Assembly (NCBI RefSeq): GCF_030386795.1 | Contig: NZ_JANUQM010000002.1 | Location: forward strand, 186,001 to 250,000 | DNA length: 64,000 nt | Origin: Streptomyces sp. S.PNR 29 | Lineage (GTDB): Bacteria > Actinomycetota > Actinomycetes > Streptomycetales > Streptomycetaceae | Reading direction: 5' to 3' | Shown: piece after piece, positions 8,727 to 17,112 of the stretch | Layout of the letters: the number at the start of each line of letters is the position of its first letter | Position numbering within the stretch: position 1 is the stretch's first letter | The notes under the pieces: generated by a model | Seen by the model: the letters and a program-made list of their open reading frames with translations, nothing else | Databases searched by the model: none | What the model was told of the DNA's origin: nothing | Made by a program: the position numbers and the translations under genes

Positions 8727-9869
8727 GTGGTTCTGAAAACCTTCGGCTGGTCGTTCGCGGTCACCGCGCTCGGCCTCGTCGCGGCGGTCTTCTACGGGGG
8801 GTGGACCGCCTTCGGCATCGTGGCGATCCTCTCCGTCCTTGAGATCTCGCTGTCCTTCGACAACGCGGTGGTCAACGCCGGGATCCTGAAGAAGATGAAT
8901 GCCTTCTGGCAGAAGATCTTCCTCACGGTCGGCATCCTGATCGCCGTCTTCGGCATGCGACTGGTCTTCCCCGTGGTGATCGTCGCCCTCAGCGCCCAGC
9001 TCGGACCGATCGAGGCCGTCGACCTCGCGCTCACGGACAAGGACCGCTACCAGGAACTGGTCACCGACGCCCACCCGGCGATCGCCGCCTTCGGTGGCAT
9101 GTTCCTTCTGATGATCTTCCTGGACTTCATCTTCGAAGACCGGGACATCAAGTGGCTGGGCTGGATCGAGCGCCCGCTGGCCAAGCTCGGCAAGGTCGAC
9201 ATGCTGTCGGTCTGCATCGCGCTGATCGTCCTGCTGATCACCTCGATGACCTTCGCGACCCAGGCCCATCTGCACGCCGGGCACGCCGACAAGGCCGAGA
9301 CGGTCCTGCTCTCCGGTATCGCCGGCCTCATCACGTACATGATCGTCGGCGGTCTCTCCGGCTACTTCGAGGAAAGGCTCGAAGAGGACGAGGAACGCGA
9401 GCACGAGGCGGAGGAGGAAGCCGAGCGCACCGGCAAGCCGCGCTCCGCGGTCGCCCTCGCCGGCAAGGCCGCGTTCTTCATGTTCCTCTACCTTGAGGTC
9501 CTCGACGCGTCCTTCTCCTTCGACGGCGTGATCGGTGCCTTCGCCATCACCAACGACATCGTCCTGATGGCCCTCGGTCTCGGCATCGGCGCCATGTACG
9601 TCCGGTCGCTCACCGTCTACCTGGTCCGCCAGGGCACCCTCGACGACTACGTCTACCTGGAGCACGGCGCGCACTACGCCATCGGCGCCCTCGCCCTGAT
9701 CCTCCTGGTCACCATCCAGTACCAGATCCACGAGCTCATCACCGGTTCCATCGGCGTGATCCTGATCGGCTGGTCCTTCTGGTCCTCCGTACGCCGCAAC
9801 CGCGCTCTCGCGGCAGCCGAGGGAAAAGCGGGCTCGGACGAGAGGACTGAGGTCTCGTCCGGGGTGTGA
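8727..9869 (+). CDS. TerC-like integral membrane protein (DUF475)
   Basis: A 380-residue polytopic membrane protein of the TerC/Alx superfamily, DUF475 branch. The first conserved block LSVLEISLSFDNAVVNAGIL and a second half-repeat YLEVLDASFSFDGVIGAFA each place an acidic residue followed by Asn or Asp inside the membrane. These are the presumed metal-binding sites of this two-repeat fold. A charged cytoplasmic loop (RLEEDEEREHEAEEEAERTG) separates the halves. TerC proteins act with TerD; related proteins such as Alx are tied to manganese export. The GTG at 8727 is used. The gene follows terD copy 2 in the same direction and ends at a large hairpin. Role in Mn2+ or other metal efflux is inferred. 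Confidence 0.9.
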   Translation: MVLKTFGWSFAVTALGLVAAVFYGGWTAFGIVAILSVLEISLSFDNAVVNAGILKKMNAFWQKIFLTVGILIAVFGMRLVFPVVIVALSAQLGPIEAVDLALTDKDRYQELVTDAHPAIAAFGGMFLLMIFLDFIFEDRDIKWLGWIERPLAKLGKVDMLSVCIALIVLLITSMTFATQAHLHAGHADKAETVLLSGIAGLITYMIVGGLSGYFEERLEEDEEREHEAEEEAERTGKPRSAVALAGKAAFFMFLYLEVLDASFSFDGVIGAFAITNDIVLMALGLGIGAMYVRSLTVYLVRQGTLDDYVYLEHGAHYAIGALALILLVTIQYQIHELITGSIGVILIGWSFWSSVRRNRALAAAEGKAGSDERTEVSSGV

Positions 9870-9885
9870 CGCGCGCCTGCCGCAA

Positions 9886-9934
9886 GGACCCGGTTCGCGC
9901 CCGCCGCGCCTCGTCGCGGGTGTGAACCGGGTCC
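9886..9934 (+). terminator. Terminator hairpin after the TerC-like gene
   Basis: GGACCCGGTTCGC pairs with GTGAACCGGGTCC (one G-U-type pair), closing a loop that contains a further short GCCCGC/GCGGGT pairing. It starts 17 bases past the TerC-like stop. Confidence 0.7.
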
Positions 9935-9954
9935 CGGCGAGGAACGCTCTGTGC

Positions 9955-9990
9955 GGGGCGGCCGCCGAGGACGTGTCCTCGGGCCGCCCC
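9955..9990. other. Second strong hairpin in the TerC-TerA leader
   Basis: GGGGCGGC pairs with GCCGCCCC and, inside it, CCGAGGA pairs with TCCTCGG around a 4-base loop, leaving a 2-base bulge. It lies 32 bases before the TerA-like gene. It may be a backup terminator or a 5' leader structure of that gene; the sequence does not decide. Confidence 0.5.
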
Positions 9991-10021
9991 GCCGGTCTTC
10001 GACGCGAACGTGGGGGCGTGT

Positions 10022-10759
10022 ATGGGCTTCTTGGAGGGATTCTGGCGGGGACGCGAGGCCGACTTCGACTCGGGCAGTGCCGCCAGCAACGCCATCGAGC
10101 TGACCAAACGGCACGACAGGGTCTCGCTGACCAAGCAGGGTGCGGCCACCGGCCATCTGCGCATCAACCTGAGCTGGCGGATGCGGACCTCCGACTTCGG
10201 CGGCGGCCGGCGGGAGAGCGTGCTGCGCCACCCCTTCAGGGCGCTCAAGCCGCCGGAGGTCGTGGGCCACAGCCAGAGCATGGTCAACGTCGACCTCGAC
10301 CTGGGCTGCCTGTACGAGCTGCAGGACGGCACCAAGGGCGTCGTCCAGCCGCTCGGCGGCTACTTCGGCGACGTCAACGCCCCGCCGTACGTCAAGCTCA
10401 GCGGCGACGACCGGTTCGGTTCGGCGTCCGGCGAGACGATGTACGTCAACCTCGACCACCGGGACGAAATCAAACGACTGCTGGTCTTCGCCTACATCTA
10501 CGACCAGACGCCCGCGTTCGACCGCACCCATGCCATCGTCACGCTGTACCCCAGCAACGGCCCCCGCATCGAGATACACCTCGACGAACGCCACCCTCAG
10601 GCCCGCTCCTGCGCGGTCGTGATGATCGAGAAGGTCAAGGACGAGATCATCGTCCGGCGCGAGGTGAAGTTCGTGTACGGCTTCCAGGGAGAAGTGGACC
10701 GGCTGTACGGGTGGGGGCTGCACTGGGGGCGGGGGTACAAGACGAAGGTGGAGCGCTGA
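10022..10759 (+). CDS. TerA-like / TerD-superfamily protein
   Basis: A 245-residue cytoplasmic protein of the TerD superfamily, closer to the TerA type. An N-terminal stretch of RVSLTKQGAATGHLRINLSW resembles the TerD opening strands. The central part has NVDLDLGCLYELQDGTKG (acidic strand in the Ca-site region), a GDDRFGSASGETMYVNL block and RLLVFAYIYDQTPAFDRTHAIV. The C-terminal third is a TerA-like extension ending in YGWGLHWGRGYKTK. The ATG at 10022 is favoured over the GTG at 10010 because a G-run lies at a suitable distance. It belongs to the ter locus, transcribed with the flanking direction but behind two hairpins, so it may have its own promoter. Confidence 0.8.
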   Translation: MGFLEGFWRGREADFDSGSAASNAIELTKRHDRVSLTKQGAATGHLRINLSWRMRTSDFGGGRRESVLRHPFRALKPPEVVGHSQSMVNVDLDLGCLYELQDGTKGVVQPLGGYFGDVNAPPYVKLSGDDRFGSASGETMYVNLDHRDEIKRLLVFAYIYDQTPAFDRTHAIVTLYPSNGPRIEIHLDERHPQARSCAVVMIEKVKDEIIVRREVKFVYGFQGEVDRLYGWGLHWGRGYKTKVER

Positions 10760-10777
10760 GCCGTGCGCTGCTGACCG

Positions 10778-11674
10778 CTACCGCCCGATGAACTGCGGCC
10801 CCTGCGGCGGCAGCCGGAAATCCGGGTCCGGGACGACGGTCACCGGCGGCGGGAAGGCGTATCCGGACTGGGCGCCGGTCGCCGCGGCCGCCGGCGGGTA
10901 CCCGTACGCGGGCTGACTCGTCGGATGCGGATATCCGTACGCGGGCTGGGTCGCCGGCGTGGGCGTCGCGGACGGCTGCGGATATCCGTACGCCGGCTGG
11001 GACGGCTGCGGCGGCACGCCCGTCGGCTGCTCCGGCGGAAGCGGCCGGGAGACCTCGGGGCCGGATCGGGGCGGCGCGGACGCCTGCTGCTGCGTCGTCG
11101 CCGCCGATTCCTCCGCCATCTCCGACTCGTCCACCGAGATGCCGAAGTCGGTCGCCAGGCCCTTCAGTCCGTTCGTGTAGCCCTCGCCCAGCGCCCGGAA
11201 CTTCCAGCCCTCATTGCGCCGGTACAGCTCACCGCAGATCAGCGCGGTCTCCCCGCCCGTCTCCGGCTTGACGTCGAAGTAGGCCAGCGGCTCCGCGTCA
11301 GGGGCCGTCCCGTCCGTCGCGTCGTACAGCAGGATGCGCAGGGCCCGTACGCGGTCGAAGGTGACGCCGTCCGCCGATGCGACCAGCAGAATCCGGCTGA
11401 CCCCGGCCTCGACACCGGAGAGATCTGTCTGGATCGTGTCGGTCAGGCCTTCGGCGACCCGCTTCTTGCCGAGCCGCCAGACCTTCCCGGAGGGGTGCCG
11501 GGGCTGGTTGTAGAAGACGAAGTCCTCGTCGGAGCGCACGCGGCCGCCGGGGCCGAGGAGCAGCGCCGAGGCGTCGACATCCGGAACACCCTGCCCGGGC
11601 GTCCAGCGCAGCACGGCGCGCACCGTCGTGGCTTCCAGCGGGACGTTCGACCCCTTCAGCATCGCGTGCGTCAT
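10778..11674 (-). CDS. TerD-domain protein with Pro/Tyr-rich repeat tail
   Basis: A 298-residue protein. The N-terminal half (about 1-180) is a TerD domain: [51 protein letters not shown] and [15 protein letters not shown]. After [11 protein letters not shown] it changes to a low-complexity tail of about 110 residues rich in Pro, Gln, Ala and Tyr. The tail holds three copies of QPAYGYP spaced by Pro/Thr/Ser linkers, then [11 protein letters not shown]. Such tails in TerD proteins are thought to be disordered interaction arms. It is the only ter gene on the minus strand, divergent from the CitE-like gene with a 206-bp shared promoter region, so both may be controlled together. Confidence 0.9.
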   Translation of the reverse strand: MTHAMLKGSNVPLEATTVRAVLRWTPGQGVPDVDASALLLGPGGRVRSDEDFVFYNQPRHPSGKVWRLGKKRVAEGLTDTIQTDLSGVEAGVSRILLVASADGVTFDRVRALRILLYDATDGTAPDAEPLAYFDVKPETGGETALICGELYRRNEGWKFRALGEGYTNGLKGLATDFGISVDESEMAEESAATTQQQASAPPRSGPEVSRPLPPEQPTGVPPQPSQPAYGYPQPSATPTPATQPAYGYPHPTSQPAYGYPPAAAATGAQSGYAFPPPVTVVPDPDFRLPPQGPQFIGR

Positions 11675-11880
11675 GCCGTCATCCTGCCTTCTCGGTCCTG
11701 GTCACGACAACGCGGGGGCGGGTACTCGGACTGCATGGGCAGTCCCTTCGAATGATCGCCGACACAGCCGGGTTACCTGAAGTTCATGCCCTGCGGGAAC
11801 CCCAGACATGGATCTCTACGTACTATTACCGGCCACCTTCAGACAATCCAGAGGTAGCCCAGACACCACGGGGGAGTACT

Positions 11881-13047
11881 ATGCGTCACTTCGGGCACAT
11901 CGCCCCTGAGGTGCGGAAGCGCCTGTTCCACCAGGAGCCGTGCGACTTCACGCCCGACTCGCCGACCCGGCTGCTGTCCGCGGCCCTGGGAGCCACGCTC
12001 TACAGCCCGGCGACGAGGCCGCGGCTCGCCGACGACATCGTCAAGCAGGCCGGACGAGGCGTGGTGTCGATGGTCCTGTGCCTGGAGGACTCGATCGACG
12101 ACGCGGACGTCGTGGCCGGCGAGGAGAACCTCGTCCGGCAGTTCGCGGACCTCGCCTCCCGCCCCGGCGCCGACCTGCCGCTGCTGTTCGTCCGGATCCG
12201 TGTCCCCGAGCAGATCCCCGACCTCGTACGACGCCTCGGCCCCGCCGTGCGCCTGCTGTCCGGATTCGTACTGCCGAAGTTCACCGAGGAACGCGGCATG
12301 CCCTTCCTGGAGGCCCTCGCCGACGCCGAGGCCGAAAGCGGACGGCGGCTTCTCGCCATGCCGGTGCTGGAGTCGCCGGAGCTGCTGTACCGGGAGTCGC
12401 GCGTGGCGACCCTGGAGGGCATCTACCGCGCCGTCGACAAGTACCGCGACCGCGTGCTCGCGCTGCGCCTCGGTGTGACCGACTTCTGCTCCTCCTACGG
12501 GCTGCGCAGAGCCCCCGACATGACGGCCTACGACGTCCAGATCGTCGCCTCCGTGATCGCCGACGTGGTGAACATGCTCGGGCGGGCCGACGGCACCGGC
12601 TTCACGGTGACCGGGCCGGTCTGGGAGTACTTTCGGGTGCAGGAACGTATGTTCAAACCGCAGCTGCGGCAGAGCCCCTTCCTGGAGGGAAAGGCCGTGG
12701 AGCTGCGCGAGAAGCTGATCGAACACGCCATGGACGGGCTGCTGCGGGAGATCTCCCTCGACCAGGCCAACGGCCTGCTGGGCAAGACCTGCATCCACCC
12801 CTCGCACGTGCTGCCGGTGCACGCGCTGTCGGTGGTCAGCCACGAGGAGTTCAGCGACGCCCAGGACATCCTGCGGCCCGAGCGCGGTGGCGGAGGCGTG
12901 CTGAGGTCGGCGTACACCAACAAGATGAACGAGGTGAAGCCGCACCGCGCCTGGGCCGAGCGGACCCTGCTGCGCGCCGAGGTTTTCGGCGTGGCGAACG
13001 AGGACATCGGCTTCGTGGAACTGCTCGCCGGCGGACTGCCCGACTGA
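11881..13047 (+). CDS. HpcH/HpaI aldolase - citrate lyase beta (CitE)-like protein of the Ter module
   Basis: A 388-residue TIM-barrel protein of the CitE/HpcH family. It contains VSMVLCLEDSIDDADV (metal-liganding acidic cluster), LLFVRIRVPEQI, GFVLPKFTEERG and AMPVLESPELLYRE, with KTCIHPSHVLPVHALSV near the end. Family enzymes make or break C-C bonds in acyl-CoA or oxo-acid substrates. In ter loci this gene type is grouped with phosphoribosyltransferases in a predicted pathway for a nucleoside-like metabolite. The ATG at 11881 (MRHFGHIAPEV) is preferred because GGGGGAG precedes it; an upstream ATG at 11752 would add a poor N-terminus. The next gene starts 29 bp after the stop, so it is the first gene of a tight operon. 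The actual substrate is unknown. Confidence 0.85.
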   Translation: MRHFGHIAPEVRKRLFHQEPCDFTPDSPTRLLSAALGATLYSPATRPRLADDIVKQAGRGVVSMVLCLEDSIDDADVVAGEENLVRQFADLASRPGADLPLLFVRIRVPEQIPDLVRRLGPAVRLLSGFVLPKFTEERGMPFLEALADAEAESGRRLLAMPVLESPELLYRESRVATLEGIYRAVDKYRDRVLALRLGVTDFCSSYGLRRAPDMTAYDVQIVASVIADVVNMLGRADGTGFTVTGPVWEYFRVQERMFKPQLRQSPFLEGKAVELREKLIEHAMDGLLREISLDQANGLLGKTCIHPSHVLPVHALSVVSHEEFSDAQDILRPERGGGGVLRSAYTNKMNEVKPHRAWAERTLLRAEVFGVANEDIGFVELLAGGLPD

Positions 13048-13076
13048 ACACCTGCTCGACTGAACACAAGGAATCC

Positions 13077-15614
13077 ATGGACACGGGGAACACGGCAGAC
13101 AGGGCGGACGAGGCAGTGGACAAGGGGGCCTGCGGGGTGCGTGACGAGGTGTGGTCCGGCAGCTGGGTCGCGGAGCGGCTCGGTGTCGAGCTCGTCGGGG
13201 ACGACGAGCTGACCGAGCTGCTGGGGCTGGCGCTGCGCCGCAACCCCAAGCGGGCGCATCTGCTCGTCTCCAACGTGCTGGGCAAGCACGTCCCGCAGTC
13301 GCCGTCCGTGGTGTACGGCCACGGCTTCACCCTCGGCCGGCGCGTACGCGACCTGCTGGGTGCCGACGAAGCGGGCGCGGCCGTCGTCCTCGGCTACGCG
13401 GAGACCGCCACCGGGCTCGGCCACTCGGTCGCCGACGGTCTCGGCCTCGCCCCCTACCTGCACTCCACCCGCCGCCCGGTCGCCGGGGTCGCCCGGGCCG
13501 GCGGCTTCGAGGAGTCCCACTCGCACGCCACCTCGCACCTGCTGCTGCCGGAGGCTCCGGCGCTGCTGGCCGGCGACGGGCCGCTCGTCCTGGTCGACGA
13601 CGAGTTCTCCACGGGGAACACGGTGCTGAACACCGTCCGGGATCTGCACGAGCGGTATCCCCGGCGGCGGTACGTCGTGGTGGCGTTGGTCGACATGCGG
13701 TCCGCGGAGGATGCCGGGCGGCTGGAGGAGTTCGCGCGGGAGATCGGCGCGCGGGTGGATCTCGTCGCGGCGGCTTCGGGGACGGTGCGGCTGCCGAAGG
13801 GGGTGCTGGAGAAGGGGCGGGAGCTGGTGGCCCGGTACGAGGCGGAGGGGGCCGCGAAGGGGCGTTCGTCGTCTGCGGCTTCGTCGTGGCGACCAGCCCC
13901 CACCGGCCCGCAGCCGAACGTCACCCGCGTAGACCTGTGCTGGCCCCACGGCCTCCCCGACGGCGGTCGGCACGGCTTCACCCCCGAGCACCGAGCACGG
14001 CTCGAAGCCGCCCTCCCCGCCATGGCCGCCCGCCTCGCGGAAGCGCTCCCCGCTGACGCGCGCCGCGTGCACATCCTCGGCTTCGAGGAGCTGATGTACG
14101 CCCCGCTCCGGCTCGCCCGCGAGCTGGAGCGGATCACGGACGCCGAGGTGCGCTACTCCACCACCACCCGCTCGCCCGTCCTCGCGGTCGACGACCCCGG
14201 CTACGCGATACGCACCCGCCTGGTCTTCCCGGCGCACGACGACCCGGCCGACGGCCCCGGCGAGCGGTACGCCTACAACGTCGCGGGCGCCGGCTTCGAC
14301 GCCGTCGTAGCCGTGGTCGACTCGGTCGCCGACACCCCCGCGCTGCACGCCCCGGACGGCCTGCTGGCCCAGCTCGCCGCGCACACCCCGCACACCTTGC
14401 TCGCGGTCGTCCCGTCGTACGTCCCCGAGCCCCCGCACGCCTCCGAAAGGCCCTCCATGCTGCCCGAGCCGCTCCGTGGCCCCGCCTTCTCCTCGTATGC
14501 CCCCGAGGAGGTCGGCTGGCTGCTCCAGGACCTCTCGGACGTGACGCTGGAGGCGCCGACCGAGGAACGCGAGGAGGCCATCCAGAGCGGCGGCGCGCAC
14601 TACGCGGAGTCGCTGCCGGTCGAGTACCAGCCGAGCGAGCAGTACCAGCGGCTGTTCCACGCGGCGCTGGACGCCTCCGCGGCGCGGCTGGCGCAGGCGG
14701 CCGGCGCCGTCACCGAGATCGTGCTGGCGGAACGGTCACCGAGACCCGTCCTGGTCTCCCTGGCCCGGGCCGGCACGCCCGTCGGCATCCTGATGCGCCG
14801 CTGGGCCCAGTACCGGCACGGCCTCGACCTGCCCCACTACGCCGTGTCGATCGTCCGGGGCCGCGGCATCGACGCCAACGCGCTGCGCTGGCTGGCCGAC
14901 CACCATGACCCCGCCGATGTCGTCTTCGTCGACGGCTGGACCGGCAAGGGCGCCATCACCCGCGAACTCGCCGACGCGCTGCGGGAGTTCGAGGCCTCCG
15001 ACGGCATCACCGGCTTCGACCCGGAGATCGCCGTGCTGGCCGACCCCGGTTCCTGCGTACGGACCTACGGCACCCGCGAGGACTTCCTCATCCCCTCCGC
15101 CTGCCTCAACTCCACCGTCTCCGGCCTGATCTCCCGCACGGTGCTGCGCGCCGACCTCGTCGGCCCCCACGACTTCCACGGCGCGAAGTTCTACCGCGAA
15201 CTCGCCGGCGCCGACGTGTCGGTCACTTTCCTGGACGCCGTCTCCGCCCGCTTCCCCGAGGTCGCGGACGCGGCCGACGCCCACGCCAAGGAGCTGCTGT
15301 CCGCCGACCGCTCCCCGACCTGGGAGGGCTGGGCGGCGGTGGAGCGCATCAGCGAGGAGTACGGCATCCACAACGTCAACCTCGTCAAGCCCGGCGTCGG
15401 CGAGACCACCCGCGTGCTGCTGCGGCGGGTGCCCTGGAAGATCCTGGCGCGGGCCGGTGCGGGCAGCGACCTGGACCATGTACGCCTGCTGGCCGGACAG
15501 CGGGGCGTACCGGTGGAGGAGGTCTCCGACCTGCCGTACACCTGCGTGGGCCTGATCCACCCCCGGTACACCCGGGGCGCGACGGGCGCCGACGGCAAGG
15601 CGGTGAGCGTCTGA
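13077..15614 (+). CDS. Fused double phosphoribosyltransferase: PRTase_2-TRSP-PRTase_1-PELOTA
   Basis: An 845-residue multidomain protein. Residues about 30-260 form an orotate-PRTase-like domain with the PRPP-binding loop VLVDDEFSTGNT (about 171-182). About 285-460 fit the TRSP domain. From about 465 a second PRTase unit begins (FSSYAPEEVGWLLQDLSD, IQSGGAHYAESL, VSLARAGTPVGILMRRW) with its own loop VVFVDGWTGKGAI near 614; this unit is often annotated as StiP. Residues about 760-840 (IHNVNLVKPGVGETTRVLLR, then DLPYTCVGLIHP) fit the PELOTA RNA-binding-like domain. These parts are commonly separate genes; here they form one chain. Published context analysis of ter systems predicts synthesis of a nucleoside-like metabolite. 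ATG 13077 follows AAGGA. Its stop overlaps the next start by one base. Confidence 0.85.
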   Translation: MDTGNTADRADEAVDKGACGVRDEVWSGSWVAERLGVELVGDDELTELLGLALRRNPKRAHLLVSNVLGKHVPQSPSVVYGHGFTLGRRVRDLLGADEAGAAVVLGYAETATGLGHSVADGLGLAPYLHSTRRPVAGVARAGGFEESHSHATSHLLLPEAPALLAGDGPLVLVDDEFSTGNTVLNTVRDLHERYPRRRYVVVALVDMRSAEDAGRLEEFAREIGARVDLVAAASGTVRLPKGVLEKGRELVARYEAEGAAKGRSSSAASSWRPAPTGPQPNVTRVDLCWPHGLPDGGRHGFTPEHRARLEAALPAMAARLAEALPADARRVHILGFEELMYAPLRLARELERITDAEVRYSTTTRSPVLAVDDPGYAIRTRLVFPAHDDPADGPGERYAYNVAGAGFDAVVAVVDSVADTPALHAPDGLLAQLAAHTPHTLLAVVPSYVPEPPHASERPSMLPEPLRGPAFSSYAPEEVGWLLQDLSDVTLEAPTEEREEAIQSGGAHYAESLPVEYQPSEQYQRLFHAALDASAARLAQAAGAVTEIVLAERSPRPVLVSLARAGTPVGILMRRWAQYRHGLDLPHYAVSIVRGRGIDANALRWLADHHDPADVVFVDGWTGKGAITRELADALREFEASDGITGFDPEIAVLADPGSCVRTYGTREDFLIPSACLNSTVSGLISRTVLRADLVGPHDFHGAKFYRELAGADVSVTFLDAVSARFPEVADAADAHAKELLSADRSPTWEGWAAVERISEEYGIHNVNLVKPGVGETTRVLLRRVPWKILARAGAGSDLDHVRLLAGQRGVPVEEVSDLPYTCVGLIHPRYTRGATGADGKAVSV

Positions 15615-16426
15615 TGCCGGTACTCGTCGCGAGCGACCTCGACCGTACGCTCATCTACTCCTCCGCGGCTCTGGCGCTGACCATGCCCGACGCACGGGCA
15701 CCCCGGCTGCTCTGTGTGGAGGTGCACGAGAGCAAGCCCCTGTCGTTCATGACGGAGACCGCGGCCCAGCTCCTGACCGACCTGGGCGACACGGCGCTGT
15801 TCATGCCGACGACGACCCGCACCCGCAAGCAGTACCAGCGCATCAACCTGCCGGGCCCCCCGCCGAAGTACGCGATCTGCGCGAACGGCGGCCACCTGCT
15901 GGTGGACGGTGTCTCCGACCTCGACTGGCACCGGCGGGTGACCGCCCGCCTGGCCGAGGAGTGCGCCCCGCTGGCCGAGGTGAGCGAGCATCTGATGACC
16001 GCCGCCGACCCGGTCTGGGTGCGCAAGCACCGCATCGCCGAGGACCTGTTCGCCTACCTCGTCGTCGAACGCGAGCTGCTGCCCGAGGACTGGGTGAAGG
16101 AGCTCGCGGTGTGGGCGGAGAACCGTGGCTGGACGGTGTCGCTCCAGGGCCGCAAGATCTACGCCGTACCCAAGCCGCTCACCAAGAGCGCGGCCGTGTA
16201 CGAGGTGGCCCGCCGCACCGGCGCCGAGCTCACCCTCGCCGCGGGCGACTCCCTGCTCGACGCGGACCTGTTGCTCGCCGCCGACCGGGGTTGGCGTCCC
16301 GGTCATGGGGAGCTGGCCGATGCGGGCTGGGCGGCTCCGGCGATCAGCGCCCTGCCCGAGCGGGGGGTGCTGGCGGGGGAGCGGATCCTGCGGGAGTTTC
16401 TGCGGGCGGCGCGAGGGCTTCGCTGA
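15614..16426 (+). CDS. HAD-family phosphatase of the Ter biosynthetic module
   Basis: A 270-residue HAD-superfamily hydrolase. Motif I is SDLDRTLIYSS (Asp8 nucleophile, Asp10). A helical cap follows, then motif III/IV residues in KPLTKSAAVYEVARRTG and AAGDSLLDADLLLAAD. The Thr-rich TTTRTRKQYQRINLP segment after motif I is a feature of the ter-linked branch. It most likely dephosphorylates a sugar- or nucleotide-phosphate intermediate made by the upstream PRTases. The ATG overlaps the preceding stop (TGATG), showing translational coupling. Its 3' end overlaps the convergent DedA gene by 83 bp. Confidence 0.87.
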   Translation: MPVLVASDLDRTLIYSSAALALTMPDARAPRLLCVEVHESKPLSFMTETAAQLLTDLGDTALFMPTTTRTRKQYQRINLPGPPPKYAICANGGHLLVDGVSDLDWHRRVTARLAEECAPLAEVSEHLMTAADPVWVRKHRIAEDLFAYLVVERELLPEDWVKELAVWAENRGWTVSLQGRKIYAVPKPLTKSAAVYEVARRTGAELTLAAGDSLLDADLLLAADRGWRPGHGELADAGWAAPAISALPERGVLAGERILREFLRAARGLR

Positions 16427-17060
16427 CCTGGGGTTCGGCCCGGTGGCGGGTGCGGCGGGTGGGATGCAGCAGGCGTACCAGCACGAAGGCCGTCAGCGCG
16501 AGGGCGGCGGCGGTGAGCACGACCTTGGAGTAGGCGGAGACGACGGTGGTGACCTGGGACCAGTTGTCGCCGAGCAGGTAGCCCGCGAGCACGAAGGCGG
16601 TGTTCCACAGGGCGCTGCCCAGCGTGGTGAGCGCCGTGAACACGGGCAGCGGCATGCGCTCCACGCCGGCCGGTACGGAGATCAGGCTCCGGAAGACGGG
16701 GATCATCCGCCCGAAGAACACGGCCTTGGCGCCGTGCCTGCGGAACCACGCCTCCGTCCGCTCGATGTCCGCGACCTTCACCAGCGGCAGCCGGGCCGCG
16801 ACGGCGACCGTGCGCTCGCGGCCCAGCAGCGCGCCGACGCCGTAGAGCGCGAGGGCGCCGACGACCGAGCCGGCGACGGTCCACAGCAGCGCGGCGAGGA
16901 GGCTCATCCGGCCCGTGCCGGCCGTGAAGCCCGCGAGCGGCAGGATCACCTCGCTCGGGATCGGCGGGAACAGGTTCTCCAACGCGACGGCCAGCCCGGC
17001 CCCGGGCGCGCCGAGGGTGTCCATGAGGCCGGTGATCCACTGGGGTGCGCTGCTCGCCAT
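16344..17060 (-). CDS. DedA/SNARE-associated family membrane protein
   Basis: A 238-residue polytopic membrane protein. The DedA core is clear: ENLFPPIPSEVILPLAGF near the N-terminus, then GSVVGALALYGVGALLGRE, AWFRRHGAKAVFFGRMIPVFRSLISVPAG, and ALWNTAFVLAGYLLGDNW. DedA proteins are flippase-like or proton-coupled membrane proteins linked to envelope homeostasis and lipid-carrier recycling. After the last helix there is a Pro/Ala-rich tail of about 35 residues. The 83 3'-terminal bases, encoding part of that tail, lie antisense to the end of the HAD gene. ATG 17060. Whether it serves the ter system or is an independent neighbour is open. Confidence 0.9.
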   Translation of the reverse strand: MASSAPQWITGLMDTLGAPGAGLAVALENLFPPIPSEVILPLAGFTAGTGRMSLLAALLWTVAGSVVGALALYGVGALLGRERTVAVAARLPLVKVADIERTEAWFRRHGAKAVFFGRMIPVFRSLISVPAGVERMPLPVFTALTTLGSALWNTAFVLAGYLLGDNWSQVTTVVSAYSKVVLTAAALALTAFVLVRLLHPTRRTRHRAEPQVSEALAPPAETPAGSAPPPAPPARAGR

Positions 17061-17112
17061 GCGGTCACGCTAGGCGAGCGAAGCTGAAGGGAACCTGAGG
17101 GCCGAGGGGCGC

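Noticed and set aside
7351..10759. Prophage or plasmid origin for the ter genes
   Set aside because: No integrase, att-like repeats or phage genes are present, and base composition is like the rest. Ter loci are common in streptomycete chromosomes.
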